The notes under the pieces: generated by a model
What the model saw: only the letters and a program-made list of their open reading frames with translations
Told to the model about the DNA's origin: nothing
The model's database searches: none
Shown here: piece after piece, positions 17,411 through 26,293 of the stretch
Position numbering within the stretch: the first letter of the stretch is position 1
Layout of the letters: each line of letters starts with the position of its first letter
Translations under genes and position numbers: made by a program
Assembly (NCBI RefSeq): GCF_002217395.1
Contig: NZ_MUHD01000021.1
Coordinates: 1-64,000, forward strand
Length of the DNA: 64,000 nt
Reading direction: 5' to 3'
From: Flavobacterium plurextorum
GTDB lineage: Bacteria > Bacteroidota > Bacteroidia > Flavobacteriales > Flavobacteriaceae

Positions 17411-17436
17411 TTATAAACGTAAAAGTTCTTGTAAAC

Positions 17437-17539
17437 CCGTTCGCGTGAGGGATAGAAGTGGAAAGCCCACAGCCTGACGAAGGAAGTGCGAGGACTTGTA
17501 ATGGATAGCCCGACCCGCCTTTTTCGGCGGGACACGCCC
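17437..17539 (+). repeat. GC-rich repeat family B, copy 1
   Basis: It starts gttcgcgtgagggatag and ends ggcgggacacgccc, with an internal hairpin acccgcctttttcggcggg. The element at 20326-20427 shares both ends and the hairpin, and a reversed relative is at 8740-8830. It lies against the terminator of the U32 gene. Confidence 0.75.
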
Positions 17540-17547
17540 AAAATAAA

Positions 17548-17579
17548 AAACCGATACTTCTTTTAAAAGTATCGGTTTG
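17548..17579. terminator. U32 gene terminator
   Basis: A 12-base stem AAACCGATACTT / AAGTATCGGTTT just 3' of the U32 gene on the minus strand. Confidence 0.85.
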
Positions 17580-17583
17580 TATG

Positions 17584-19458
17584 TTAATGAAAATGATCTT
17601 CTTCAATTTCGAATTCGGCATCTTTTTCCCAAATTTCCATTTCGCAGGGTTTGCAGTTGAATTTTAGTTTGTATTCAAGTTCGCCTTGTTTTAAAACCAA
17701 AGGTTCTTTTACCTTGACACCAACTATGTCTTTTTGGTGTATCGGACATTTTTTTAATTCGTATTTGATACAATATTTGGTTGTCATTACACGAGATTTT
17801 CCTGGATCCCATTGTAATTCGAATGCTTTTTCGATTTCGGTTACACCGTGACGTTCGTAGAATTTACGAGCAGTTTTATTCGAAACATTGTACATGAAAT
17901 CCAGTTTGGTTTCAGGATACGGATGTGACGTTTTCACCATTTGGTGCTCTTCGCGTTTGTAATTTTTCAAACGAATTTCGGTTAACTGATCGTAAACGGT
18001 TCTTCGCATTTCGTTGATTTTTGAAATAGGAAGGAACCAGTTTTGCGAAAACATAATGTTGATTTCATTGGCAGTGTAAGGCGTAAAACCTGTTTTTGCT
18101 AATTGCGTTTTAATGTTTTCTTCGATTGATTCGCCGGTTTTGGTTTGCTCTTTTGCGTGTTCTAAATTAACGATGCTTACGTTTCCGTCTTCATCGGTTG
18201 CGATTAATTCAAAACCGTTTTCAGTTTCTGTAAGTAATAAAGTGGTGCTTAATTTACGAACCGCACTGTCTTCTCTTTCTACAATTTTGATGAAAGCAGC
18301 ATCGTTATTTCTGTAGATGAAAGTTCCGTCTTTTACTTCTTTTAGAACGTTCGGGTAAATTTTACCGTTTTCGGCTTTGTTTACGTAAATTCCGTCTGCT
18401 TCATTATTTTCGTTGATGAAGCAAAGTCCGTCGCCATTGTTTAATAATTCGCCGTTTTCGATTTCGTAAGCGTTTCCAACGGTTCTGATTAATTTACCAA
18501 TATATTGACCTTTTGATTTTGGGCTTTCCCAAGAACCAATCGAGCTGTGTCTTTCATTTACAAAATAATCCGTATAACCGCGATTGAAAGTTCTGTTTAA
18601 AGAAGAATCAAAAGTATAAGTACAAGTTCCAGAAGAAGCTTTTGTGTATTTTTCACTTCCTGCACCTTCTAAATAACTGTCTAGTTTTTGACGTAAATAA
18701 GAAACGTTGTTTTTTACGTAAACGACATCTTTTAATCGGCCTTCAATTTTGAAAGAAACGATTCCGGCTTCAATTAAATTTGGAATTTGTTCTGAAATAT
18801 CTAAATCTTTTATCGAAAGCAAGTGACTGTTTTTGATTAAAGTTTCTCCGTTTCCGTCGATTAAGTTATATGGTAAACGGCAGTTTTGCGCGCAAGAACC
18901 ACGATTAGCGCTGCGTTCTCCATTGGCCACACTCATATAACAGTTTCCGCTGAAAGAAACACATAAAGCTCCGGTTACGAAAAACTCTAATTCGACATCA
19001 GCTTCGTCGTAAATGGTTTTAATTTGATGCAAGTTCAATTCACGTGCTAAAACGACACGTTTGATTCCGGCATCTTTTAAGAATTTAATTTTATCAGCAT
19101 CACGATTATTGGCTTGTGTGCTGGCGTGAAGTACGATAGGAGGTAAGTCCATTTCCATAATCGCCATATCCTGAATGATCAAGGCATCAACACCAATATC
19201 GTATAATTCCCAGATCATTGAACGACAAGTTTCTAATTCGTTATCGTACAAAATAGTATTCATAACGACAAAAACCTGAGCGTTAAATAAATGCGCATAT
19301 TGTACTAAAGCCGCAACATCTTCAATAGAATTGTTGGCGTTAGAACGCGCACCAAATTGAGGCGCACCAATATATACTGCATCGGCGCCACTGTTGATGG
19401 CTGCCATTCCTCCAATTAAATCTTTAGCAGGAGCTAATATTTCGATTTTCTTCTTCAT
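17584..19458 (-). CDS. U32-family (collagenase-like) protein, probable RNA-hydroxylation factor
   Basis: A 624-residue protein of the peptidase U32 family. E. coli relatives TrhP and RlhA are needed for hydroxylation of tRNA wobble uridine and 23S rRNA cytidine, using prephenate-derived chemistry. The N-terminal ILAPAKDLIGGMAAINSGADAVYIG (7-31) and the U32 signature around NRGSCAQNCRLPYNL (about 183-197), with its cysteines, are complete. A C-terminal extension carries more cysteines (KYCIKYELKKCP and NCKPCE), perhaps an Fe-S or zinc site. The length is closer to RlhA than to TrhP. Which RNA it serves cannot be told. A near-consensus -7 box (GACCTTTG) is at 19503-19510. Confidence 0.85.
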   Translation of the reverse strand: MKKKIEILAPAKDLIGGMAAINSGADAVYIGAPQFGARSNANNSIEDVAALVQYAHLFNAQVFVVMNTILYDNELETCRSMIWELYDIGVDALIIQDMAIMEMDLPPIVLHASTQANNRDADKIKFLKDAGIKRVVLARELNLHQIKTIYDEADVELEFFVTGALCVSFSGNCYMSVANGERSANRGSCAQNCRLPYNLIDGNGETLIKNSHLLSIKDLDISEQIPNLIEAGIVSFKIEGRLKDVVYVKNNVSYLRQKLDSYLEGAGSEKYTKASSGTCTYTFDSSLNRTFNRGYTDYFVNERHSSIGSWESPKSKGQYIGKLIRTVGNAYEIENGELLNNGDGLCFINENNEADGIYVNKAENGKIYPNVLKEVKDGTFIYRNNDAAFIKIVEREDSAVRKLSTTLLLTETENGFELIATDEDGNVSIVNLEHAKEQTKTGESIEENIKTQLAKTGFTPYTANEINIMFSQNWFLPISKINEMRRTVYDQLTEIRLKNYKREEHQMVKTSHPYPETKLDFMYNVSNKTARKFYERHGVTEIEKAFELQWDPGKSRVMTTKYCIKYELKKCPIHQKDIVGVKVKEPLVLKQGELEYKLKFNCKPCEMEIWEKDAEFEIEEDHFH

Positions 19459-19597
19459 TTCTAAAACTTTAGACTTTTGTGGTATTCCCGAAAAAAAGTG
19501 TGCAAAGGTCTTATAAAATATTTGAGTTTGCTAATGATAGAGGGATTTTTTTGAAATTGTTAACTTAATATGGAATGATGATAAATGAAGTTTTTGT

Positions 19598-20143
19598 TTA
19601 TTTAGTTGGTTCATAAATAAGCTGTACCACTCCTGATTTGAAAATATTGGTTTTAAGTAATGTTAATTCGAGTCTTTCTTTTAAATCTTCAAATAATGGT
19701 TTACCGCTTCCAAGAGCTATTGGATGAACTGATATTCTGTATGTGTCAATAAGGTTTAATTGGATAAAAGTTTTAATAAGACTTGCTCCGCCATACAGCC
19801 AAATATCACCTCCAGATTGTGCTTTAATCTCATTTACCTTTGTTGCAATATCAGAATTTATAAATGTTGCATTGCTATTTTGGTTGCTTTGACTTGAAAA
19901 AACATATTTCTTTTTTGAATGTACTCCTTTCCAAAGCATTTGTTCGGCTTTACTTGCATTTGCTTCTGGCTCGTAATTACCCCAAAAATTATAACTTACC
20001 CGCCCATAAAAAATAGTATCTATACCTGATAAAAAAGCATCAAAGTCTATCTCGTCGTCCATAATGCACCAATCGATTTCTCCATTTGGACCTTCAATAA
20101 AACCATCTAAGGTTACAGCTAAATCTAGAATTACTTTTTTCAT
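19598..20143 (-). CDS. Dihydrofolate reductase-like (RibD C-terminal domain) protein
   Basis: A 181-residue protein of the family that includes YyaP/YwjB. The typical start VILDLAVTLDGFIEGPNGEIDW (3-24), the YGRVSYNFW segment and GGDIWLYGGASLIKTFI (about 111-127, NADPH-binding) are present. The fold is a reductase one, but the substrate is unknown and it is not the biosynthetic DHFR. It is a single gene with no clear promoter. Confidence 0.88.
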   Translation of the reverse strand: MKKVILDLAVTLDGFIEGPNGEIDWCIMDDEIDFDAFLSGIDTIFYGRVSYNFWGNYEPEANASKAEQMLWKGVHSKKKYVFSSQSNQNSNATFINSDIATKVNEIKAQSGGDIWLYGGASLIKTFIQLNLIDTYRISVHPIALGSGKPLFEDLKERLELTLLKTNIFKSGVVQLIYEPTK

Positions 20144-20325
20144 AGGATACTATTTTGTCTTATTGTATTTTGATATAAAAATATGGTATTTCAATTTTTA
20201 ATAGAACATAAAAGAGGATTTAGTTTCTTCGGGAGTATTATTTCATTTTTGAAGAGTTGTAGGGACTTTAATAAAGTTTTAGAATTGGAACTTAAGTTTC
20301 TTTTTGAAAATGAATTTTCTTGTTT

Positions 20326-20427
20326 TACCGTTTGCGTGAGGGATTGAGGCGGTATCCTTTTACGGAGTGGAGCGGAATAAAAGATATAGCCGAAAGCCCG
20401 ACCCGCCTTTTTCGGTGGGACACGCCC
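20326..20427 (+). repeat. GC-rich repeat family B, copy 2
   Basis: It shares gtgagggat, agcccgacccgcctttttcg and gggacacgccc with copy 1. The middle (ggtatccttttacggagtgg...aataaaagatata) differs. The rest of the 375-base gap between the aminotransferase and reductase genes (20144-20518) shows nothing else apart from a weak hairpin near 20446-20505. Confidence 0.7.
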
Positions 20428-20518
20428 AAAATAAAGCCATAAAAAAAAACAGCTTAAAGTATAAAAGTGATGAAACTTTTGAACCTTAAGCCGTTTTTAA
20501 TAAAACTTATTTATGTTG

Positions 20519-21709
20519 TTATGCAGTCAAAGCTTCTTTGATTCTGCGTAATGCCTCTTTTAAAATATCGTCGCTTGTTGCGTAAGAGAAACGAATACAG
20601 TTTGGATTTCCGAAAGCATCTCCTGTTACAGTTGCAACGTTAGCTTCTGCTAAAAGATACATTGAAACATCGTTTGCGTCTTTAATTTCAGTTCCTTTTA
20701 ATGTTTTTCCGAAGAAAGAAGAAACGTCTGGGAAAACGTAAAAAGCTCCTTCTGGAACGTTGATTTTTACTCCTGGAATTTCTTTTAATAATCCAACAAC
20801 TAAATCTCTACGTGTGTGGAAAGCCTGAACCATGTGGTTTAATACACTTGGATCTGCGTCTACTGCTGTAATTGTAGCGCGTTGTGCTACAGAATTTGCT
20901 CCAGATGTTACTTGTCCTTGAATTTTTGTACATGCTTTTGCGATGAATTCCGGAGCTCCGATATAACCAATTCTGTATCCTGTCATTGCGAAAGCTTTTG
21001 CAACTCCGTTTACAGTGATTGTTCTTTCTAACATTCCTGGGATTGAACCGATACTGCAGAAAGTTCCAGAGAAATTAATGTGCTCATAGATTTCATCTGC
21101 AACTACGTAAATATTTGGGTGTTTTTCTAAAACTTTTGCAAGAGCTGTTAATTCTTCTCTGCTGTAAACAGATCCTGAAGGATTACAAGGAGAAGAGAAC
21201 CACATCATTTTTGTTTTTGGTGTGATAGCAGCTTCTAGTTGTTCAGGTGTAATTTTGAAATCTGTATCTACAGAAGTTGGAACTTCAACAGGAACTCCGC
21301 CTGAAAGTTTAACGATTTCGAAATATGAAACCCAATATGGTGCAGGCAAAATAACCTCGTCACCGTCGTTTAACATTACTTGTGCAATGTTGTATAAAGA
21401 TTGTTTTGCTCCTGTAGAAACTACAATTTGAGTTGGTTTGTACTCTAATCCGTTATCTCTTTTAAATTTTCTGCAGATTGCTTCTCTTAATTCAAGGTAA
21501 CCTTCTACTGGAGAGTATGTGCTATAATTTTCGTCTACTGCTTTTTTAACAGCTTCTTTAATAAAGTCAGGTGTATTAAAGTCAGGCTCACCTAAACTTA
21601 AACTGATAATGTCTTTTCCTTGTGCTTTTAATTCGCGAGCTAATGCTGCCATTGCTAATGTTTGTGAAGTCGCAAGGTTGTTGATTCTGTCTGAAAGAAT
21701 ATGGTTCAT
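20519..21709 (-). CDS. Pyridoxal-phosphate aminotransferase, aspartate aminotransferase type
   Basis: A 396-residue class I aminotransferase with the arrangement of the thermostable AspC (type Ib) group. SLGEPDFNTPDFI (37-49) binds substrate, STGAKQSLYN (about 102-111) and NPSGSVYS bind PLP, and the Schiff-base lysine is in VNGVAKAFAMTGYRIGYIG near residue 236. The probable reaction is aspartate plus 2-oxoglutarate to oxaloacetate plus glutamate; prephenate activity is possible. It stands alone. Confidence 0.92.
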   Translation of the reverse strand: MNHILSDRINNLATSQTLAMAALARELKAQGKDIISLSLGEPDFNTPDFIKEAVKKAVDENYSTYSPVEGYLELREAICRKFKRDNGLEYKPTQIVVSTGAKQSLYNIAQVMLNDGDEVILPAPYWVSYFEIVKLSGGVPVEVPTSVDTDFKITPEQLEAAITPKTKMMWFSSPCNPSGSVYSREELTALAKVLEKHPNIYVVADEIYEHINFSGTFCSIGSIPGMLERTITVNGVAKAFAMTGYRIGYIGAPEFIAKACTKIQGQVTSGANSVAQRATITAVDADPSVLNHMVQAFHTRRDLVVGLLKEIPGVKINVPEGAFYVFPDVSSFFGKTLKGTEIKDANDVSMYLLAEANVATVTGDAFGNPNCIRFSYATSDDILKEALRRIKEALTA

Positions 21710-21781
21710 TATAAAAATTTTGAATGTCCTTAATTTTCAAGGTTTAATTAAGGAAGGTTATTATTAATAGATTTTTTTAGC

Positions 21782-22879
21782 TTAAACAGATAATTCAGGT
21801 TTCATTCCTAAATCGCGTAAATGCTTAAAGTGTGCTATAATAGCGCTTCGCATTGTTTTGTATTCGTAATAAGGTAAGTTGCATTCCTTTGCTGTTTCTT
21901 TTACGATTTTTGCAATTTTACCATAATGAATGTGACTTATATTTGGAAAAATATGATGTTCGATTTGATGATTTAATCCTCCTGTGTACCAGTTAACAAT
22001 TGCATTTTTTGGAGCAAAATTTGTTGTAGTAAACAATTGGTGAATTGCCCAAGTATTGTCCATTTCTCCCAATTCATTTGGCGTTGGATTTGTAGTGTGT
22101 TCTACAACGTGAGCCAATTGAAAAACAACACTTAAGATTAATCCTGCTGTGTAATGCATTACGAAAAAGCCAAGAAGAACTTTCCACCATGTAATTCCGA
22201 TTACAATTGGTAAAACAATCCAAATTGACACGTAAATGACTTTTGTGATGATTAAAGTTGTCCAAAGAATTTTTGGGCTTTTTGGTTCACCATAAGATAA
22301 TTTTCTTTTAAGGTAGTTTCTCATTTGCTTAAAATCGGTAGTAATTGCCCAATTGAAAGTCAATAATCCATATAAGAAAACAGAATAATAATGTTGAAAA
22401 CGGTGAAAGCTATGCCATTTTGCATCTTGCGTAAAACGGATAATTCTTCCAGCATCTAAATCTTCGTCATGTCCAGGAATATTGGTATAAGTATGATGAA
22501 GCACATTATGTTGTACCTGCCAGTTGTAAACATTTCCTGCCAGTACATAAATAGTACCTCCCATAAATTTGTTGATCCAGTTTATGTTCGAATATGAACC
22601 ATGATTTCCATCGTGCATTACATTCATTCCAACACCAGCCATACCAATACCAATTACGATCGATAAAAGCAGCATTACCCAAAATGGCATATTAAGTGTA
22701 AGAATTAAAAAATACGGAGTAAGAAAAACCGCGAACAGAATAACAGCTTTTAGGTGCAGCTTCCAGTTTCCGGTCTTCTGAATGTTGTTCTCTTTAAAGT
22801 AATTGTTTACCCGAGAGTTAAGTGTTCTGAAAAACTTCAGATTGTCTTGCCTTGCAAAAGTTGGAGCAGTGTTATTCAT
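21782..22879 (-). CDS. Membrane fatty acid desaturase
   Basis: A 365-residue integral membrane di-iron desaturase. The three histidine boxes are HDGNH (89-93), HNVLHH (124-129) and HQIEHH (about 308-313); hydrophobic segments lie at about 45-85, 155-175 and 205-250. The QIEHH form is typical of acyl-lipid and acyl-CoA desaturases of the DesA3 or front-end type. It introduces a double bond in membrane acyl chains, but position is not readable. It has its own promoter (22899-22906) facing away from rsmG. Confidence 0.92.
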   Translation of the reverse strand: MNNTAPTFARQDNLKFFRTLNSRVNNYFKENNIQKTGNWKLHLKAVILFAVFLTPYFLILTLNMPFWVMLLLSIVIGIGMAGVGMNVMHDGNHGSYSNINWINKFMGGTIYVLAGNVYNWQVQHNVLHHTYTNIPGHDEDLDAGRIIRFTQDAKWHSFHRFQHYYSVFLYGLLTFNWAITTDFKQMRNYLKRKLSYGEPKSPKILWTTLIITKVIYVSIWIVLPIVIGITWWKVLLGFFVMHYTAGLILSVVFQLAHVVEHTTNPTPNELGEMDNTWAIHQLFTTTNFAPKNAIVNWYTGGLNHQIEHHIFPNISHIHYGKIAKIVKETAKECNLPYYEYKTMRSAIIAHFKHLRDLGMKPELSV

Positions 22880-22898
22880 AATTAATTTAAATAGTTTT

Positions 22899-22906
22899 CA
22901 AAGGTA
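22899..22906 (-). promoter_or_regulatory. -7 promoter box for the desaturase (TACCTTTG)
   Basis: A TAnnTTTG match 20 bases upstream of the desaturase start, divergent from the rsmG box. Confidence 0.65.
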
Positions 22907-22962
22907 ATTATTATAAATTTTCAATTTGCAAAATTGAGTTAAATATTTCAATCGTAAAGTAG

Positions 22963-22970
22963 TACTTTTG
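22963..22970 (+). promoter_or_regulatory. -7 promoter box for rsmG (TACTTTTG)
   Basis: A TAnnTTTG match 17 bases before the rsmG ATG, giving a very short leader. Confidence 0.65.
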
Positions 22971-22986
22971 TTAAAAATTTAGAGCA

Positions 22987-23616
22987 ATGGATGAGATATT
23001 GAAATATTTTCCTGATTTGACCGATCTTCAAATCGAACAATTTCAAAAATTAGACTTTTTATACCACGATTGGAATGAAAAAATCAATGTGATTTCTAGA
23101 AAAGATATTGATGCCTTATATACAAAACACATTTTGCATTCATTAGGAATTGCTAAAATAATGAAATTTGAGCCGGGAGCAACAGTTCTTGATGTTGGAA
23201 CTGGAGGTGGTTTTCCTGGAATTCCGTTGGCGATTCTTTTTCCTGAAACACGTTTTTATTTAATTGATGTAATCGCAAAGAAAATAAAAGTAGTTCAAGG
23301 TGTTGTTGATGCATTAGAATTAAAGAACGTAAAAGCGGAACAAAAGCGAGCAGAATTAGTAAAAGGTGATTTTGATTTTATTGTTAGCCGCGCCGTAACC
23401 AATATGCCAGATTTTGTTTCTTGGATAAAAGACAAAATTAAAAAGCAGCATAAACATACTTTGAAAAACGGAATTCTATACTTAAAAGGAGGAGATCTAG
23501 CCGAAGAATTAAAAGATTTTCCAAATACTACTCTGTATGACTTAGCAGAAATATTTGAAGATGAATTTTTTGAAACTAAAAAAGTGGTTCACCTGCCTTT
23601 AAAATTTAAAGCTTAG
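22987..23616 (+). CDS. rsmG: 16S rRNA (guanine527-N7)-methyltransferase
   Basis: Methylates G527 of 16S rRNA using S-adenosylmethionine. The 209 residues contain the SAM-binding VLDVGTGGGFPGIPLAILFP (about 65-84), the family's WNEKINVISRKD near residue 30 and FIVSRAV near 133. It is a single gene with its own promoter and a strong terminator at 23630-23668. Confidence 0.96.
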   Translation: MDEILKYFPDLTDLQIEQFQKLDFLYHDWNEKINVISRKDIDALYTKHILHSLGIAKIMKFEPGATVLDVGTGGGFPGIPLAILFPETRFYLIDVIAKKIKVVQGVVDALELKNVKAEQKRAELVKGDFDFIVSRAVTNMPDFVSWIKDKIKKQHKHTLKNGILYLKGGDLAEELKDFPNTTLYDLAEIFEDEFFETKKVVHLPLKFKA

Positions 23617-23629
23617 ATTAAACATGAAA

Positions 23630-23668
23630 AATAACCCGAATGAATTTTCTTTCGGGTTATTTTTTTTT
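23630..23668. terminator. Hairpin terminator after rsmG
   Basis: Stem AATAACCCGAA / TTCGGGTTATT followed by eight T. It is also positioned to stop the convergent minus-strand gene. Confidence 0.85.
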
Positions 23669-23676
23669 AAATTATA

Positions 23677-24417
23677 TTATGCTGATTTAGAGGCTTTTTT
23701 AGCAAAATTCAAAAACGGATTTGCTTTAAGATCTAGATTGTCAATAAAACTATGAATTGCATCTTCTGATGCTTCAGGACTATATTTAAATTCGGGATCA
23801 AAGAAAAATTCGCGGCATATTACAGGTTCATTAGATGAATTGTAAACCCCTTCATCAGATTCGTCTAAATCATTATAACTATAGGTGCAAGGATATAATG
23901 TGGCTAAATTTGCAATAGTATTGTTAAGCCATTTATCAAAAGTTTTCTTTTTTGGAGTAATGTGACGTGCTAATAATGTTAAGCCTAAAAGTTCGTTTTG
24001 TAAAAAATAGGATCCTTTTCTATATCTAACGTCAATCATTCTTACGTTCATCAAAGCGATCCATAATGCTCCGTCAACTGAGCCAGTTGCTGTGATTTCA
24101 AAGTTTGTATCAAATAATAAAGGTTCTGTTTGTTCTCGGTCATTAATAGAACACCAAAGAGCTTCAATTCGTTTTTGAGTGTCATTTGTTGTTTGTGTAA
24201 ATCCTGTAAAGCGCCAGTAAATCCATTCTAATAATGCAGCAGTTAGACCAATTGAGCCTTTGTGATTAATATGAGTTAACGCATTTTCCAGCTCTTGATT
24301 TTGTTCGAGAGGATCTAAAAATTTATCTATTTTCTTGCTAGTCCAAGCAAAATCAATTGAATGACCTATACTTTTTGATTCTAAAATTACTTTAGGGACA
24401 TTGTTTAAATTCCTCAT
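23677..24417 (-). CDS. Conserved-looking protein of unknown function
   Basis: A 246-residue cytosolic protein that I do not recognise. There is no signal peptide or membrane segment. It is acidic overall with several Trp-containing stretches (LLEWIYWRFTGFTQ near 63-76, GALWIALMNVRMIDVRYRKGSYF near 116-138). The C-terminus NPFLNFAKKASKSA is basic. The composition looks like a normal flavobacterial core gene. It is convergent with rsmG and has no operon partner. Confidence 0.75.
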   Translation of the reverse strand: MRNLNNVPKVILESKSIGHSIDFAWTSKKIDKFLDPLEQNQELENALTHINHKGSIGLTAALLEWIYWRFTGFTQTTNDTQKRIEALWCSINDREQTEPLLFDTNFEITATGSVDGALWIALMNVRMIDVRYRKGSYFLQNELLGLTLLARHITPKKKTFDKWLNNTIANLATLYPCTYSYNDLDESDEGVYNSSNEPVICREFFFDPEFKYSPEASEDAIHSFIDNLDLKANPFLNFAKKASKSA

Positions 24418-24710
24418 TTGACCAAAGTGTTAAATTATAATTGATGCTTAAATTATTTTAAGCAAATTTAAAAGGATGTTTTTTTGCGAAATGGTATAAG
24501 AAGTTTTTAAAACAACAAAATAAGTTTTTTAACAACTGTATGGTATTAGGAATCAATGTTATAAGAAAAGTATTACAACAAAATTGAATGAAAATGTTAA
24601 TTAAAGTAAGGCTATTTTTTATAAATTTAGTTTGGTAAAACTTGTAAGAAATTTTACTTTTTCAATTTATTATTTGGCCTTTTTAATTATCTAATTTTAA
24701 AATATTTAAG

Positions 24711-25475
24711 ATGAATAAAATACTATGCACGATTGGTTTAATGATGTTTTTTGTAGTTTCTTGCGAAAAGAAACAAACAAAAGAAACAAAAGAACCTGAA
24801 GAATTACATGAAAATGTAATGATCGAAACAGCTTCAAAATTAGTTCCGTTAAAAGAAAAAGTTCTGACCGCAGAACAACAAAAAGCTCTTACGCCCGATT
24901 TGGTTATTCAGAGTTTGAAAGAAGGAAACAAACGCTATATGAATAATGATTTAACCTTAAGAGATCATTCGGCATTGGTTCGCGATGCAGTCGAAGGGCA
25001 ATATCCAAAAGCAGTTATTCTTTCTTGTCTCGACAGCAGAATTCCGGTAGAAGATGTTTTTGATAAAGGAATTGGAGATCTTTTCGTTGGAAGAGTTGCT
25101 GGTAATTTTGTGAATGAAGATTTGTTAGGCAGCATGGAATTTGGCTGTAAAGTTTCGGGTGCAAAACTTATTTTGGTTTTAGGACATGAATCCTGCGGAG
25201 CAATAAAATCAGCGATTGACAATGTAGAATTAGGAAACATTACAGCAATGCTTGCTAAAATAAAACCAGCAGTAGCAAAATCTCAAGATTTTAAAGGAGA
25301 CAAAACGTCTAAAAATGATGAATTTGTTGATTATGTTGCAAAAACAAATGTGATTGAAACAATCGCAAATATCAAAGCAAAAAGTCCAATTTTAAAAGAA
25401 ATGGCAGATAAAGGCGAAATCAAAATCATAGGAGCTTATTATGATTTGCATTCGGGAGAAGTTATTTTTCTGTAA
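24711..25475 (+). CDS. Beta-class carbonic anhydrase, predicted lipoprotein
   Basis: Hydrates CO2 to bicarbonate using zinc. The 254 residues begin with a lipoprotein signal (lipobox ending at Cys18), followed by a Lys/Glu-rich linker (19-55). The zinc and catalytic residues are complete: CLDSR (Cys106, Asp108, Arg110) and HESCGA (His159, Cys162). Most beta-class enzymes are cytosolic, so this one probably acts at the periplasmic face of a membrane. It is a single gene with a strong terminator. Confidence 0.92.
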   Translation: MNKILCTIGLMMFFVVSCEKKQTKETKEPEELHENVMIETASKLVPLKEKVLTAEQQKALTPDLVIQSLKEGNKRYMNNDLTLRDHSALVRDAVEGQYPKAVILSCLDSRIPVEDVFDKGIGDLFVGRVAGNFVNEDLLGSMEFGCKVSGAKLILVLGHESCGAIKSAIDNVELGNITAMLAKIKPAVAKSQDFKGDKTSKNDEFVDYVAKTNVIETIANIKAKSPILKEMADKGEIKIIGAYYDLHSGEVIFL

Positions 25476-25493
25476 ATCTGAAGTAATAAAAGT

Positions 25494-25527
25494 AAAAGCC
25501 GAATCTTGAAAATGATTCGGCTTTTTT
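25494..25527. terminator. Bidirectional terminator
   Basis: A 12-base stem AAAAGCCGAATC / GATTCGGCTTTT with a T-run, between the carbonic anhydrase and the convergent response-regulator gene, whose stop it touches. Confidence 0.85.
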
Positions 25528-26225
25528 TAGATGATTGTATTTAAATGATTTAACCAGTTTTCTTTGTAGCTATTCCCAATAGGGATTTCAATAGAATGTA
25601 TTTCGATTTCATTTTTAGAATAAGAAGTCAATTTTTTTGTTTGAATAATGTAAGAACGATGAACACGAACAAAATCAGAATTTAGTAACTTTTCGAAAAC
25701 AGAGATGTTTTGTTTGATGTGATATGATTTTCTATTTTCGAGATGAATAGTAATGTAATCTTTCAAGCTTTCAATAAATAATATTTCATCCAGAATAATT
25801 TTGATATTTTTATTTCCGCTGGTTACAAAAATGTAGTTTTCGGACGTTGAATTATTTTCTTTTTTTGGAGCTTGTAATTGCCTGAATTTTTCAATTGAAA
25901 CAAAAAAACGATCAAAAGTAATAGGTTTTAAAAGGTAATCAATTACATTGAGTTCATATCCTTCCAGCGCATATTCTCTGTAAGCTGTAGTGAAAATTAC
26001 TTTTGGAGGGTTTTTCAATTTTTTCAAAAAATCATTTCCTTTTAGTAAAGGCATCTCTATATCCAAAAAAATAAGATCAACAACATTGTTTTCCAAAAAA
26101 GCATAAGCTTTCAGTGCATTTTCGAAAGAATCAATTAATTCAAAATTTTCAAAATTTGTCAAATGCGAAGCGATTAATTCTCTTGCCAAAGGTTCATCGT
26201 CAACTATAATACATTTATGTTTCAT
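25527..26225 (-). CDS. LytTR-family response regulator
   Basis: A 232-residue protein with an N-terminal receiver (phospho-acceptor Asp in LIFLDIEMPLLKG near residue 56, plus TTAYREYALEGY and DYLLKP) and a C-terminal LytTR DNA-binding domain (FVRVHRSYIIQ near residues 190-200). It follows the histidine kinase gene by 68 bases and forms a two-component pair with it. The target genes are not apparent; the closest candidate outside the pair is the SMP-30-like gene diverging from it. Confidence 0.92.
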   Translation of the reverse strand: MKHKCIIVDDEPLARELIASHLTNFENFELIDSFENALKAYAFLENNVVDLIFLDIEMPLLKGNDFLKKLKNPPKVIFTTAYREYALEGYELNVIDYLLKPITFDRFFVSIEKFRQLQAPKKENNSTSENYIFVTSGNKNIKIILDEILFIESLKDYITIHLENRKSYHIKQNISVFEKLLNSDFVRVHRSYIIQTKKLTSYSKNEIEIHSIEIPIGNSYKENWLNHLNTII

Positions 26226-26293
26226 TTTTTTTGAATTTAGTTCAGGTCACTTTTATATAACTTCTTCATTTGTGTTCTATACAACAAGCTAAA

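Noticed and set aside
17295-17621. Open frames on both strands around 17.3-17.6 kb
   Set aside because: They are produced by repeat families A and B and a terminator; translations are repeat-derived and not protein-like.
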